Source: an uncultured Collinsella sp.
Lineage (GTDB): Bacteria; Actinomycetota; Coriobacteriia; Coriobacteriales; Coriobacteriaceae
Direction: 5' to 3'
NCBI GenBank assembly: GCA_902470925.1
Contig: CABRIF010000015.1
Coordinates: 1-33,518 of the forward strand
Length of the DNA: 33,518 bases
Below are positions 7,329 to 13,898 of the stretch, in pieces. Position 1 is the stretch's first letter. Each line of letters opens with the position of its first letter. Both the position numbers and the translations under genes were made by a program. A model generated the notes under the pieces. The model was given only the letters and a program-made list of their open reading frames with translations, was not told the DNA's origin and did no database searches.

Positions 7329-8336
7329 TTAGCGGCCGTCATCCTGCTGCAGGCGCGATTGCTCGTGGCGGCGAGCTTGTTTGGACAGCAGGCGAGCGGG
7401 CTTATCCGGATCGGGCACGGCGGTGGGCAGCGGCTCGTCGACGTGCCCATGCCACCAGCCGCCCACGAAGTTGAGGGTGTGGAACACGTTGATCACCGCG
7501 CCGGGGTCGACGTCGCACACGAGTTTGACAATGTCCTGGCTCTCATAGGTGGACACCACCGTGTGCAGCAGGTACATCTTCTCGCGGCTGTAGCCGCCCA
7601 CAACCTCGGCGCAGCTGATGCCGTGCTGGAAATGGTTCACATAGGCGGTCATGACTTCGTCGGCCAGGCGGGTGGTGATCTGCAGCGTCACCCGATCGTA
7701 GCGGTGGTAGAAGCTGTCGATGGTCTTGGTGGATATGAACTGGAACACGATGGAATAAGCGGCGTTGTCCCAGCCGAACATCTGCCCGAAAATCAGCAGC
7801 ACCAGGCAGTTGAAGGCGAAGATGAAGCCCCAGATCGTCTTGCCGGTGCGGTTGGATACCCACAGGGCGATGAAGTCGGTTCCGCCGGTGGAGGCGCCGG
7901 ATTTGAGCGCGATGGCGATCGAGAGCCCCGAGATCACGCCGCCGAAGATCAGCAGCATCATCTTGTCGCCCAGAAGCGGCGCGAAGTGGAACACGTTCAG
8001 GAACAGCGATGAGAGCGCGACCTGCATCATGGAGAAGATGACGAAGCGTCGGCTGATGCCGTTCCAGCACATGAGGGCCACGGGGATGTTGAGGGCGAGC
8101 ATGCCCAGCGAGGTGTCGATGCGGATGCCGCCGAGGGATGTGATGCGGTCGAGCAGCACCGCAACGCCCGTGAAGCCGCTGGGCAGCAGGTTGGCGGGCT
8201 GGATGAATGCCTGGATGAGGAAGGTTTGGAGCAGGGCGGAGGCCGTGACGGCGCAGGCGGTGACGATGCGGCGCACGATGGTGCGCTGGGCGAGCTCGAG
8301 CGCGCGGTCGGTGAGGGCGTCGGCGGCGTTTGCCAT
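7329..8336 (-). CDS. YitT family membrane protein
   Basis: 335-residue integral membrane protein with the two-part YitT layout: an N-terminal hydrophobic region of five or six helices (about 25-210; DUF161 type, with conserved LPSGFTGVAVLLDRI and GASTGGTDFIA) and a soluble C-terminal DUF2179 domain (about 220-305, including GISCAEVVGGYS and the metabolite-domain-like YESQDIVKLV). A charged Arg/Gln tail ends the protein. The start at 8336 (MANAAD) is chosen over the ATG two codons earlier because AAAGGA sits 6 nt before it and would touch the other. The function of the family is not established; it is common in Firmicutes and Coriobacteria. It has its own promoter with a palindrome (8364-8387) and is transcribed alone as far as I can see. 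Confidence 0.88.
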   Translation of the reverse strand: MANAADALTDRALELAQRTIVRRIVTACAVTASALLQTFLIQAFIQPANLLPSGFTGVAVLLDRITSLGGIRIDTSLGMLALNIPVALMCWNGISRRFVIFSMMQVALSSLFLNVFHFAPLLGDKMMLLIFGGVISGLSIAIALKSGASTGGTDFIALWVSNRTGKTIWGFIFAFNCLVLLIFGQMFGWDNAAYSIVFQFISTKTIDSFYHRYDRVTLQITTRLADEVMTAYVNHFQHGISCAEVVGGYSREKMYLLHTVVSTYESQDIVKLVCDVDPGAVINVFHTLNFVGGWWHGHVDEPLPTAVPDPDKPARLLSKQARRHEQSRLQQDDGR

Positions 8337-8363
8337 GGGCATTCCTTTGCAGCGTTGTGGGAG

Positions 8364-8387
8364 GTGATAGCCTGCCGATTCTATCAC
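8364..8387 (-). promoter_or_regulatory. yitT promoter -10 inside palindromic operator
   Basis: Perfect inverted repeat GTGATAG (8364-8370), 10-nt spacer, CTATCAC (8381-8387). On the minus strand the second arm contains the start of TAGAAT (8378-8383 complement), a good -10 box about 42 nt before the yitT start. A repressor bound here would block RNA polymerase. No clear -35. Confidence 0.5.
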
Positions 8388-8413
8388 GCTGCGCCGTCGA
8401 TGCGTGCGGGAAT

Positions 8414-8455
8414 GCCTGCCCCGCGCAGCCGCATCGGGGGCTGCGCGGGGCAGGC
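8414..8455 (-). terminator. 17-bp hairpin after the GH3 gene
   Basis: Perfect 17-bp stem, 8414-8430 with 8439-8455 (GCCTGCCCCGCGCAGCC and its complement), 8-nt loop, starting 7 nt after the GH3 stop. The minus-strand flank has only ATTCC rather than a T-run, so it may be a Rho-assisted or processing stem rather than a classical terminator. Confidence 0.6.
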
Positions 8456-8462
8456 CGCGATC

Positions 8463-10874
8463 TTACTGCTGATCGGTTTCGTGCCAGGCGCCGTATCCGA
8501 TTGCCGCGGCGCCCGCGACGGCGGCAGCAGCAGCGAGGCCGGATGCGTCGCCGGTACGCGGCAGCGTGCCCGCGCTCGGCCTTGCCGGCTTGCGGTTGCC
8601 GGAACCCGATTCGTTGCCCGTGCCAGCATCGCCGCCATCGACGGCGACCAGCCCGGCCACCGCGGTCTCCAGCGCCGCTTGCGCCGCGTCAACCTCCTGC
8701 TGCGTGGCGGTTCCGTTATCGCGTGCGCTCCGTGCGGCGGCGAGCGCCTGCTCGAAAGCCGCGTAGCTCGTCGCGGTGTAGCGTGCCTTGTTCGGAACGA
8801 TGTCGCGTTCCACCTGCGCGATCAGGGTCGCCAGGGCGCTCGTGTCGGCACCGGGGCCCGACACCTTGTCGTATGCGAGGCCCGTGCCGATGGGGTAGGC
8901 CACCTGACTCGTATCGATCTGCACCGTGCCGTCCGCCCGTTTCGTGGCGAACACGTCGACCGGCAGCTTGCCGCCCGCCGCATGCCCGCCGAAGATGACC
9001 TCCACGCCGGCGGGTACGTTGGGGCCGAACGCCGCGGTCGGCGCCAGGCCCTCGGTGGGGTCCATGCCCTTGTTGCCAAACGCCGCGGCGACGGCGGCGG
9101 CTTCTGGATAGACCGCGACGTCGTAGGGCTTGGAGATACTCAGCACCGCCGCGGGCACGCCGGCCGCGTTGGCTGCGCGCACCACGCGGGTGGGGACGTA
9201 GGCGCTGCTGCCGCTTTTTAGGTCGGGGTCGAGGTTCTTGGCCGAGCCTATCTCGGAGATCACGACCACATGGCTGGCCTGCGCGATTTTCTCGCTGATG
9301 ACGGACACGGCGGCATCTGGGTCGTCGAACGACTCCGCGTAGTCCATCGACTCGAAGGTGACACCTGCATCCAGGACGCCTTCGGCCTGCAGCCGGCGCA
9401 TGCTCAACTCCATGCCCGGGCGCTCGTTGGCCCAGGCGGCCACGAGCAGCACGTGCGCACCCGCTTTCGGGCGCATGGGCAGCACGCCGCCCTCGTTTTT
9501 CACCACGCAGATGGCGTCGGCGGCAACCTCGCGCTCGATCGTGCGGTTCTCGTCGCTGCCCACCTGCTGGCGGGCCCACGCCAGGTTCTCCTCGAAGGTG
9601 CCCAGTTCGTTCGCGTAGTTGAGGATGCCGCGGTTGCGCTTGAGGGTGAGGATGCGCGTGACCGAGGTGTTCAGGCGCTCGTCGCTGAGTTCGGCGTCGC
9701 CCTCGAGCGCGCTCACGAGCTGTTCGAGCTTCGGGGTGTCGGCGGCGCTGCGCAGCGTGACGGGCATGAGCGCGATGTCGACGCCCGCCTTGAACGTGCG
9801 CTTCACTGCGTCGATGTAGCCGAAGTTCTTCGCAATGGCATCCATGTTCAGCGCGTCGGTGACCGACACGCCCGTGAAGCCGAATTCGTCACGCAAGATT
9901 TTCGTCATGAACACCGGCGAGAGGGTTGCTGGCAGCTCAATATCGCCTGTCGTGGGGTCTGCCGAGGGAACCTTGGTGGTTTCCACCTGCGGATATTGGA
10001 TATGAGCGGTCATGACCATGTCTACGCCCGCGTCGATGGCCGCGCGGAATGGGATGAACTCGAGCGCCTCGAGCTCGGCCTTCGACTTATCGATGCGCGG
10101 CAGGCCGGTATGCGAGTCGGTGCCGGCGTCGCCGTGACCGGGGAAGTGCTTGGCGGCGCACGCCACCTGCTGTGCCTGGATGCCCTGCATCATGGGGATG
10201 CCCAGCTCGGCCACCAGCTCCGGATCGCTGGAGAAGGAGCGCAGACCGATGACCGGGTTGTTGGGGTTGTTGTTTACGTCGAACACGGGGGCGAAGTTCA
10301 CGTTGAGCTTGAGGGCCGCGAGCTCACGGCCTATGACCTCGCCACACTGGCGGGCATCGGAGGTGTCGCGCGTTGAACCGCATGCCATGTTGCCGGGCAG
10401 GGCCGTGCCGCTGCCGAGACGGTAGACGATGCCGCCCTCCTGGTCGATGGTGAGCAACAGTGGGATGTCGCCGAAGGCGGTGCCGGCGTTGTTGCGTAGC
10501 GCCGCGGCCTGCATATCCATGGTGAGCTTGAGGGTCTGGTCGGTTTCCTTCACGTTGTTGGCGAACAGGATGACGCCACCGAAGTCGTAGGTGTCGATGA
10601 GGTCTGCCACCTCGTCGGGCAGCTGGGTGAGGTCGACGAGGGTGTCGTCGACGGTCCACTGGCGGAAGTCGGGCATGAGCATCTGGCAGATTTTCTGGCG
10701 ACGGGTCATGCCGGCGACGATGGCGGGAATGTCGGCGGGCTCCTGCGCGCGGGCGCGGCGCGGCGCGAGACCCAGGCCGGCGGCCGCGGCGAGGCCGACA
10801 GCGCCCGCCTGCAGCAGGAAGCGGCGCGTATAGGTGGGTGCCGAGGAGGTGGAGGGGGCGGTTGCAGACGACAT
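8463..10874 (-). CDS. Exported GH3 beta-N-acetylhexosaminidase with FIVAR repeat and LPRTG anchor
   Basis: 803-residue glycoside hydrolase family 3 enzyme of the NagZ/NagA (beta-N-acetylglucosaminidase) branch. Order: Tat-type signal with Arg17-Arg18 (TRRFLLQAG) and an AxA site near 43; GH3 catalytic barrel (about 50-400) with the diagnostic KHFPGHG (242-248), Asp253-Ser254-His255 and nucleophile Asp340 in VTDALNM; a GH3 C-terminal domain (about 430-675); one FIVAR-like helical repeat (676-745); a Gly/Ser/Pro wall spacer; LPRTG at 771-775 and a hydrophobic segment. NagZ-type enzymes use the Asp-His pair as acid/base. Likely substrate is GlcNAc in peptidoglycan or host glycans outside the cell. 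ATG at 10874 follows AGGAG with 7-nt spacing; the ATG 6 codons earlier has no ribosome site. Oddity: the tail after the hydrophobic segment is HETDQQ, with no Arg or Lys. Confidence 0.92.
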   Translation of the reverse strand: MSSATAPSTSSAPTYTRRFLLQAGAVGLAAAAGLGLAPRRARAQEPADIPAIVAGMTRRQKICQMLMPDFRQWTVDDTLVDLTQLPDEVADLIDTYDFGGVILFANNVKETDQTLKLTMDMQAAALRNNAGTAFGDIPLLLTIDQEGGIVYRLGSGTALPGNMACGSTRDTSDARQCGEVIGRELAALKLNVNFAPVFDVNNNPNNPVIGLRSFSSDPELVAELGIPMMQGIQAQQVACAAKHFPGHGDAGTDSHTGLPRIDKSKAELEALEFIPFRAAIDAGVDMVMTAHIQYPQVETTKVPSADPTTGDIELPATLSPVFMTKILRDEFGFTGVSVTDALNMDAIAKNFGYIDAVKRTFKAGVDIALMPVTLRSAADTPKLEQLVSALEGDAELSDERLNTSVTRILTLKRNRGILNYANELGTFEENLAWARQQVGSDENRTIEREVAADAICVVKNEGGVLPMRPKAGAHVLLVAAWANERPGMELSMRRLQAEGVLDAGVTFESMDYAESFDDPDAAVSVISEKIAQASHVVVISEIGSAKNLDPDLKSGSSAYVPTRVVRAANAAGVPAAVLSISKPYDVAVYPEAAAVAAAFGNKGMDPTEGLAPTAAFGPNVPAGVEVIFGGHAAGGKLPVDVFATKRADGTVQIDTSQVAYPIGTGLAYDKVSGPGADTSALATLIAQVERDIVPNKARYTATSYAAFEQALAAARSARDNGTATQQEVDAAQAALETAVAGLVAVDGGDAGTGNESGSGNRKPARPSAGTLPRTGDASGLAAAAAVAGAAAIGYGAWHETDQQ

Positions 10875-10903
10875 AGGGCAGCTCCTATTCATGCGTGCCG
10901 CAG

Positions 10904-10913
10904 CGTATATACG
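10904..10913 (-). promoter_or_regulatory. Candidate -10 box of the GH3 gene
   Basis: Perfect palindrome CGTATATACG contains TATATA (10906-10911), about 32 nt before the GH3 start, a plausible position for a -10 box with a short leader. No convincing -35 at 16-18 bp. Confidence 0.3.
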
Positions 10914-10980
10914 ATGGCCGTGCGATGCCCGGCTTGCGCTTTCCCGTGTGCGTTCGGCTGAGGGGTCGGCGCCGTGCGGC

Positions 10981-10999
10981 GTTGGATGGTATATCCAAC
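10981..10999. promoter_or_regulatory. Palindromic operator GTTGGAT-N5-ATCCAAC
   Basis: Perfect 7-bp arms (10981-10987 and 10993-10999) around GGTAT, 107 bp upstream of the GH3 start. Size and symmetry fit a dimeric GntR-, LacI- or TetR-type regulator. The only gene it can obviously serve is the GH3 hexosaminidase. Confidence 0.45.
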
Positions 11000-11226
11000 T
11001 CTACGCGTGGGTTGTAGACCTTGCCGTATCATTCGGCGAGCGGTTGTTTTCGTCTGCGAGCGTCTGCGTGCAGGGTCGGGATGGCACGGTTTATGCATGA
11101 TTGGGGTTCGCATGCGCCGGGCATGACAAAACTGTGCCAGCGGCGCCGCGGCGGGCATGTTCGCCTTGACCGCCCTGCGGTTGCACGCGCACGCGCCCGC
11201 GTCCGCACCCGCCCACGCCACGCCCT

Positions 11227-11258
11227 GGGCCGCTCGCCTCGCGGCCCGGCCTCAGGCC
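11227..11258 (-). terminator. Two short hairpins after ltaE
   Basis: GGCCTCAGGCC (11248-11258) and GGGCCGC/GCGGCCC (11227-11233 with 11241-11247, 7-nt loop) lie 16-48 nt beyond the ltaE stop. There is no T-run, so termination here is only possible. Confidence 0.35.
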
Positions 11259-11274
11259 TCCTCCGACAAGGCCC

Positions 11275-12339
11275 TTACCGCAGCTCACGCGCGAAGGCGA
11301 GCAGCTCCTCGACGTGGTCTGCCGTGGTGGCCCAGCTGGTCACGAAGCGCGCGACGGGACGGCCGCCGATGTAGGTGATCTCGGCGCCGCACGCGCAGGA
11401 CAGCCGCTCGGCCTGCATGCGGGTGCACCAGAAGAACTGCTGGTTGCCCGCTGTGCGGATATACGGCTCGAACCCCAGCTCCTCGAGCCCGCGCGCGAGC
11501 GCGACGGCGCAGGCGTTCGCCCGGGCGGCGTGCGCCAGATAGGGCAGGCTCCCGTCGGCGCCAGGCGTGAAGGCGGCCTCGAACTGCACGCCCATCAGGC
11601 GGCCCTTGGCGCTCAGGTGCCCTGCGCGCTTGGTGAGGTACGGGATGCGCTCGATGGCCCGCCGCCCGCGCGCGGAGCGCGGATTCACCACCAGAGCTTC
11701 GCCGAACAGCATGCCCGCCTTGGTGCCGCCCAGGGTGAAGGCGTCCGCGCGTGCCGCGATGTGCGCAAGGTCAAGGTCGCTCGCCTCGACCGCCAGCGCG
11801 CTGGCCATCCGCGCGCCGTCGACGTACACCGCAAGCTCGCGGCGCTGCGCCCAATCGCACAGGCGGTCGAACTCGGCGCGCGTGTAGACGTGGCCGAACT
11901 CCGAGGTATGGGAGAGGTAGATCATCCCGGGTCGCGTGGTGTGGCAACCGCCGGCGCACATCTGGGTGTACACGCGCGTGCACTCCTCGGGGGTGAGGAT
12001 GCCGAAGGGGTCCGTCGTGGCGAGCAGGCGACGTCCGCAGGCCTCGATCGCGCCGGTCTCGTGGATGGTGGGGTGGGCGTCGGCAGCCAGGATGGGCCCC
12101 TCGAACTCCTCGGTGAGGGCGCTGATGGCAACGGCGTTGGCTGCCGTCCCGCCGGGGAGGAAGCGTACGAAGGCGTCCGGCTGAGCGCAGGCGGCGCGGA
12201 TGAGCTCGGCGGCCCGCTCGCAGTGCACGTCGGTGCCGTAGCCGGGCGTCTGCTCGGCGTTGGTGCGGATGAGCGCCTCGAGCATTTCGGGTGCGGCGCC
12301 CTCGGAGTAGTCGTTGCGGAACTGGTGGATGCTGGACAT
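11275..12339 (-). CDS. ltaE: Low-specificity L-threonine aldolase
   Basis: 354-residue PLP enzyme, fold type I, that splits threonine or allo-threonine to glycine and acetaldehyde (and can act on related beta-hydroxy amino acids). Visible: FRNDYSEG at the N-terminus (metal/PLP region of the family), LPGGTAAN (61-68, phosphate loop), His93 in HPTIHETG that stacks on PLP, Asp174-Gly-Ala-Arg177 (VDGAR, pairs with the pyridine nitrogen and substrate carboxylate) and Lys207 in LGGTKAG that forms the Schiff base. Length is normal. The ATG at 12339 has only a weak purine-rich site (GGCGGAAAC). It is divergent from hisS across 106 bp. A related beta-eliminating lyase remains possible, but the motif set fits threonine aldolase well. 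Confidence 0.88.
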   Translation of the reverse strand: MSSIHQFRNDYSEGAAPEMLEALIRTNAEQTPGYGTDVHCERAAELIRAACAQPDAFVRFLPGGTAANAVAISALTEEFEGPILAADAHPTIHETGAIEACGRRLLATTDPFGILTPEECTRVYTQMCAGGCHTTRPGMIYLSHTSEFGHVYTRAEFDRLCDWAQRRELAVYVDGARMASALAVEASDLDLAHIAARADAFTLGGTKAGMLFGEALVVNPRSARGRRAIERIPYLTKRAGHLSAKGRLMGVQFEAAFTPGADGSLPYLAHAARANACAVALARGLEELGFEPYIRTAGNQQFFWCTRMQAERLSCACGAEITYIGGRPVARFVTSWATTADHVEELLAFARELR

Positions 12340-12399
12340 GGTTTGTTTCCGCCGCCTTTCGCGCGCGTGGGTTTATCGAGCGAAGGCCATTGTCGCATA

Positions 12400-12405
12400 T
12401 ATAAT
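12400..12405 (+). promoter_or_regulatory. hisS promoter -10 box
   Basis: Perfect TATAAT 41 nt before the hisS start in the short divergent gap with ltaE. The -35 region is weak (no TTGACA-like hexamer at 16-18 bp). Confidence 0.5.
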
Positions 12406-12445
12406 GGGACGACGAATGTGAACGAGCCGTACGGGAGGAACGCCA

Positions 12446-13762
12446 ATGCAGGCACAGCGGGCGGAAGGAACCAAGGACCTCATCGGGCGCGAGATGCGCG
12501 CGTGGAACAGGATGCAGGAGGTCGCTGCCGAGGTGTTCGGGCCCTACGGCTTCGACATGATCGAGACGCCGGCCATCGAGCAGCTCGACGTGTTCGTCCA
12601 CGGTATCGGCCAGTCCACCGACGTCGTGCGCAAGGAGATGTTCCGCGTGTTCTCCGGCGCCAATTTCGCCCGCGTGCTCGAAGAGGGCACCGACGCCAAG
12701 CTCAAGGCCAAGCAGCGTCTCGCCCTGCGTCCGGAGGGCACGGCCGGCGTGGTGCGCGCGGTGGTGGAGAACAACCTGGTGCCGCAGGGCGCCGCCCCGT
12801 TCAAGGCCTATTACGCCGAGGCGATGTTTCGCGGCGAGCGTCCGCAGAAGGGCCGTCTGCGCCAGTTCCACCAGGTGGGCATCGAGTGGCTAGGCGCGCC
12901 CGACCCGGCGGCCGATGCCGAGTGCATCATCATGCTCATGCGCTTCTACGAGCGCCTGGGATTCGACCTCTCCCGCCTGTGCCTGCTCATCAACTCGATG
13001 GGCGACCCCGCGTGCCGTCCCGCCTACCGCGAGGCCGTGCGCTCCTTCATCCTCGGCCACGCCGACGAGATGTGCGACGAATGCCTCGAGCGCGCCGAGC
13101 TGAACCCCCTGCGGGCCTTCGACTGCAAAAACGAGCGCTGCCACCAGATCATGCAGGACGCCCCGCTCATGCGCGAGAGCCTGTGCGACGAGTGCCGCGA
13201 GCACTACGAGCAGGTCAAGCGCTATCTGGACGCGGCGGGCATCGCGTACGTGGAGGACCCCACGCTCGTGCGCGGCCTGGACTACTACACCCGCACGGTG
13301 TTCGAGGTGGAAGCCCCGGGCGCCGGGGTGGGCTCCATCGGCGGCGGCGGGCGCTACGACGGCCTGGTCGAGCTCGAGGGCGGCAAGCCCACGCCGGGCG
13401 TGGGCTTCGCGGTGGGCTTCGAGCGGGCCATGCTGGCGCTCGAGGCGTTCGGCGGTTCGATGGCCCAGGCCGATCCGAGCTGCGTCTACGTGGCCTGCAC
13501 GGGTCCGGCGCTGCGCGGCGAGGTGTTCGCGCTTGCCGGCGAGCTGCGCGCACGGGGGGTGCGCTGCGAGTGCGACTACCAGGGCCGCTCGCTCAAGGGG
13601 CAGTTCAAGCAGGCCGATAAGCTCGCGGCGTCCCACATCATGGTCGTGGGCGAGGACGAGCTCGCCGCCGGCTCGGTGAAGGTGCGCAACATGGCCACCC
13701 ACGAGGAGCGCCTGGTGGCGCGCGAGCAGGCCGCGGCGCAGATCGCGGAGCTTTTCGCATAA
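12446..13762 (+). CDS. hisS: Histidyl-tRNA synthetase
   Basis: 438-residue class II synthetase that charges tRNA-His. Motif 1 region lies at about 35-65, motif 2 with loop at 129-143 (FRGERPQKGRLRQFHQ), the HisRS-specific LVRGLDYYTRT at 274-284, motif 3 as GGGGRYDGL at 299-307 and GVGFAVGFER, and the anticodon-binding domain from about 340. Cysteines in CxxC (210, 213), CxxxxC (227, 232) and CxxC (247, 250) form the metal-ribbon-like insert seen in one bacterial branch of the family. A segment of about 20 residues (SGANFARVLEEGTDAKLKAK) before LALRPEGT is longer than in E. coli. The start at 12446 follows GGGAGGAACGCCA. No terminator is visible before ppc. Confidence 0.97.
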   Translation: MQAQRAEGTKDLIGREMRAWNRMQEVAAEVFGPYGFDMIETPAIEQLDVFVHGIGQSTDVVRKEMFRVFSGANFARVLEEGTDAKLKAKQRLALRPEGTAGVVRAVVENNLVPQGAAPFKAYYAEAMFRGERPQKGRLRQFHQVGIEWLGAPDPAADAECIIMLMRFYERLGFDLSRLCLLINSMGDPACRPAYREAVRSFILGHADEMCDECLERAELNPLRAFDCKNERCHQIMQDAPLMRESLCDECREHYEQVKRYLDAAGIAYVEDPTLVRGLDYYTRTVFEVEAPGAGVGSIGGGGRYDGLVELEGGKPTPGVGFAVGFERAMLALEAFGGSMAQADPSCVYVACTGPALRGEVFALAGELRARGVRCECDYQGRSLKGQFKQADKLAASHIMVVGEDELAAGSVKVRNMATHEERLVAREQAAAQIAELFA

Positions 13763-13822
13763 GTGCGGCTGTGTTCGATATACAGGTGTTCGTTATGCGC
13801 GGATATGCTGCATCTCAATAAA

Positions 13823-13855
13823 GTACCTCTGTACCTTAGCAACCGGGTCTATACT
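13823..13855 (+). promoter_or_regulatory. ppc promoter region
   Basis: TATACT (13850-13855) is a good -10 box 44 nt before the ppc start. GTACCT occurs twice, 8 bp apart (13823-13828 and 13831-13836), over the expected -35 position, where no TTGACA-like hexamer is seen. The repeat may be a binding site. Confidence 0.4.
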
Positions 13856-13898
13856 TATGCCCGCTGCGCTTCGGGCGCACGAATCTCAAGGAGGAAGC

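Larger units (their letters stand above)
10875..11274. other. Gap between ltaE end and GH3 start
   Basis: 400 nt with no credible gene. It contains the palindromes at 10904-10913 and 10981-10999, and two small hairpins near the ltaE end (11227-11258). The remainder is ordinary GC-rich spacer. Confidence 0.5.
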
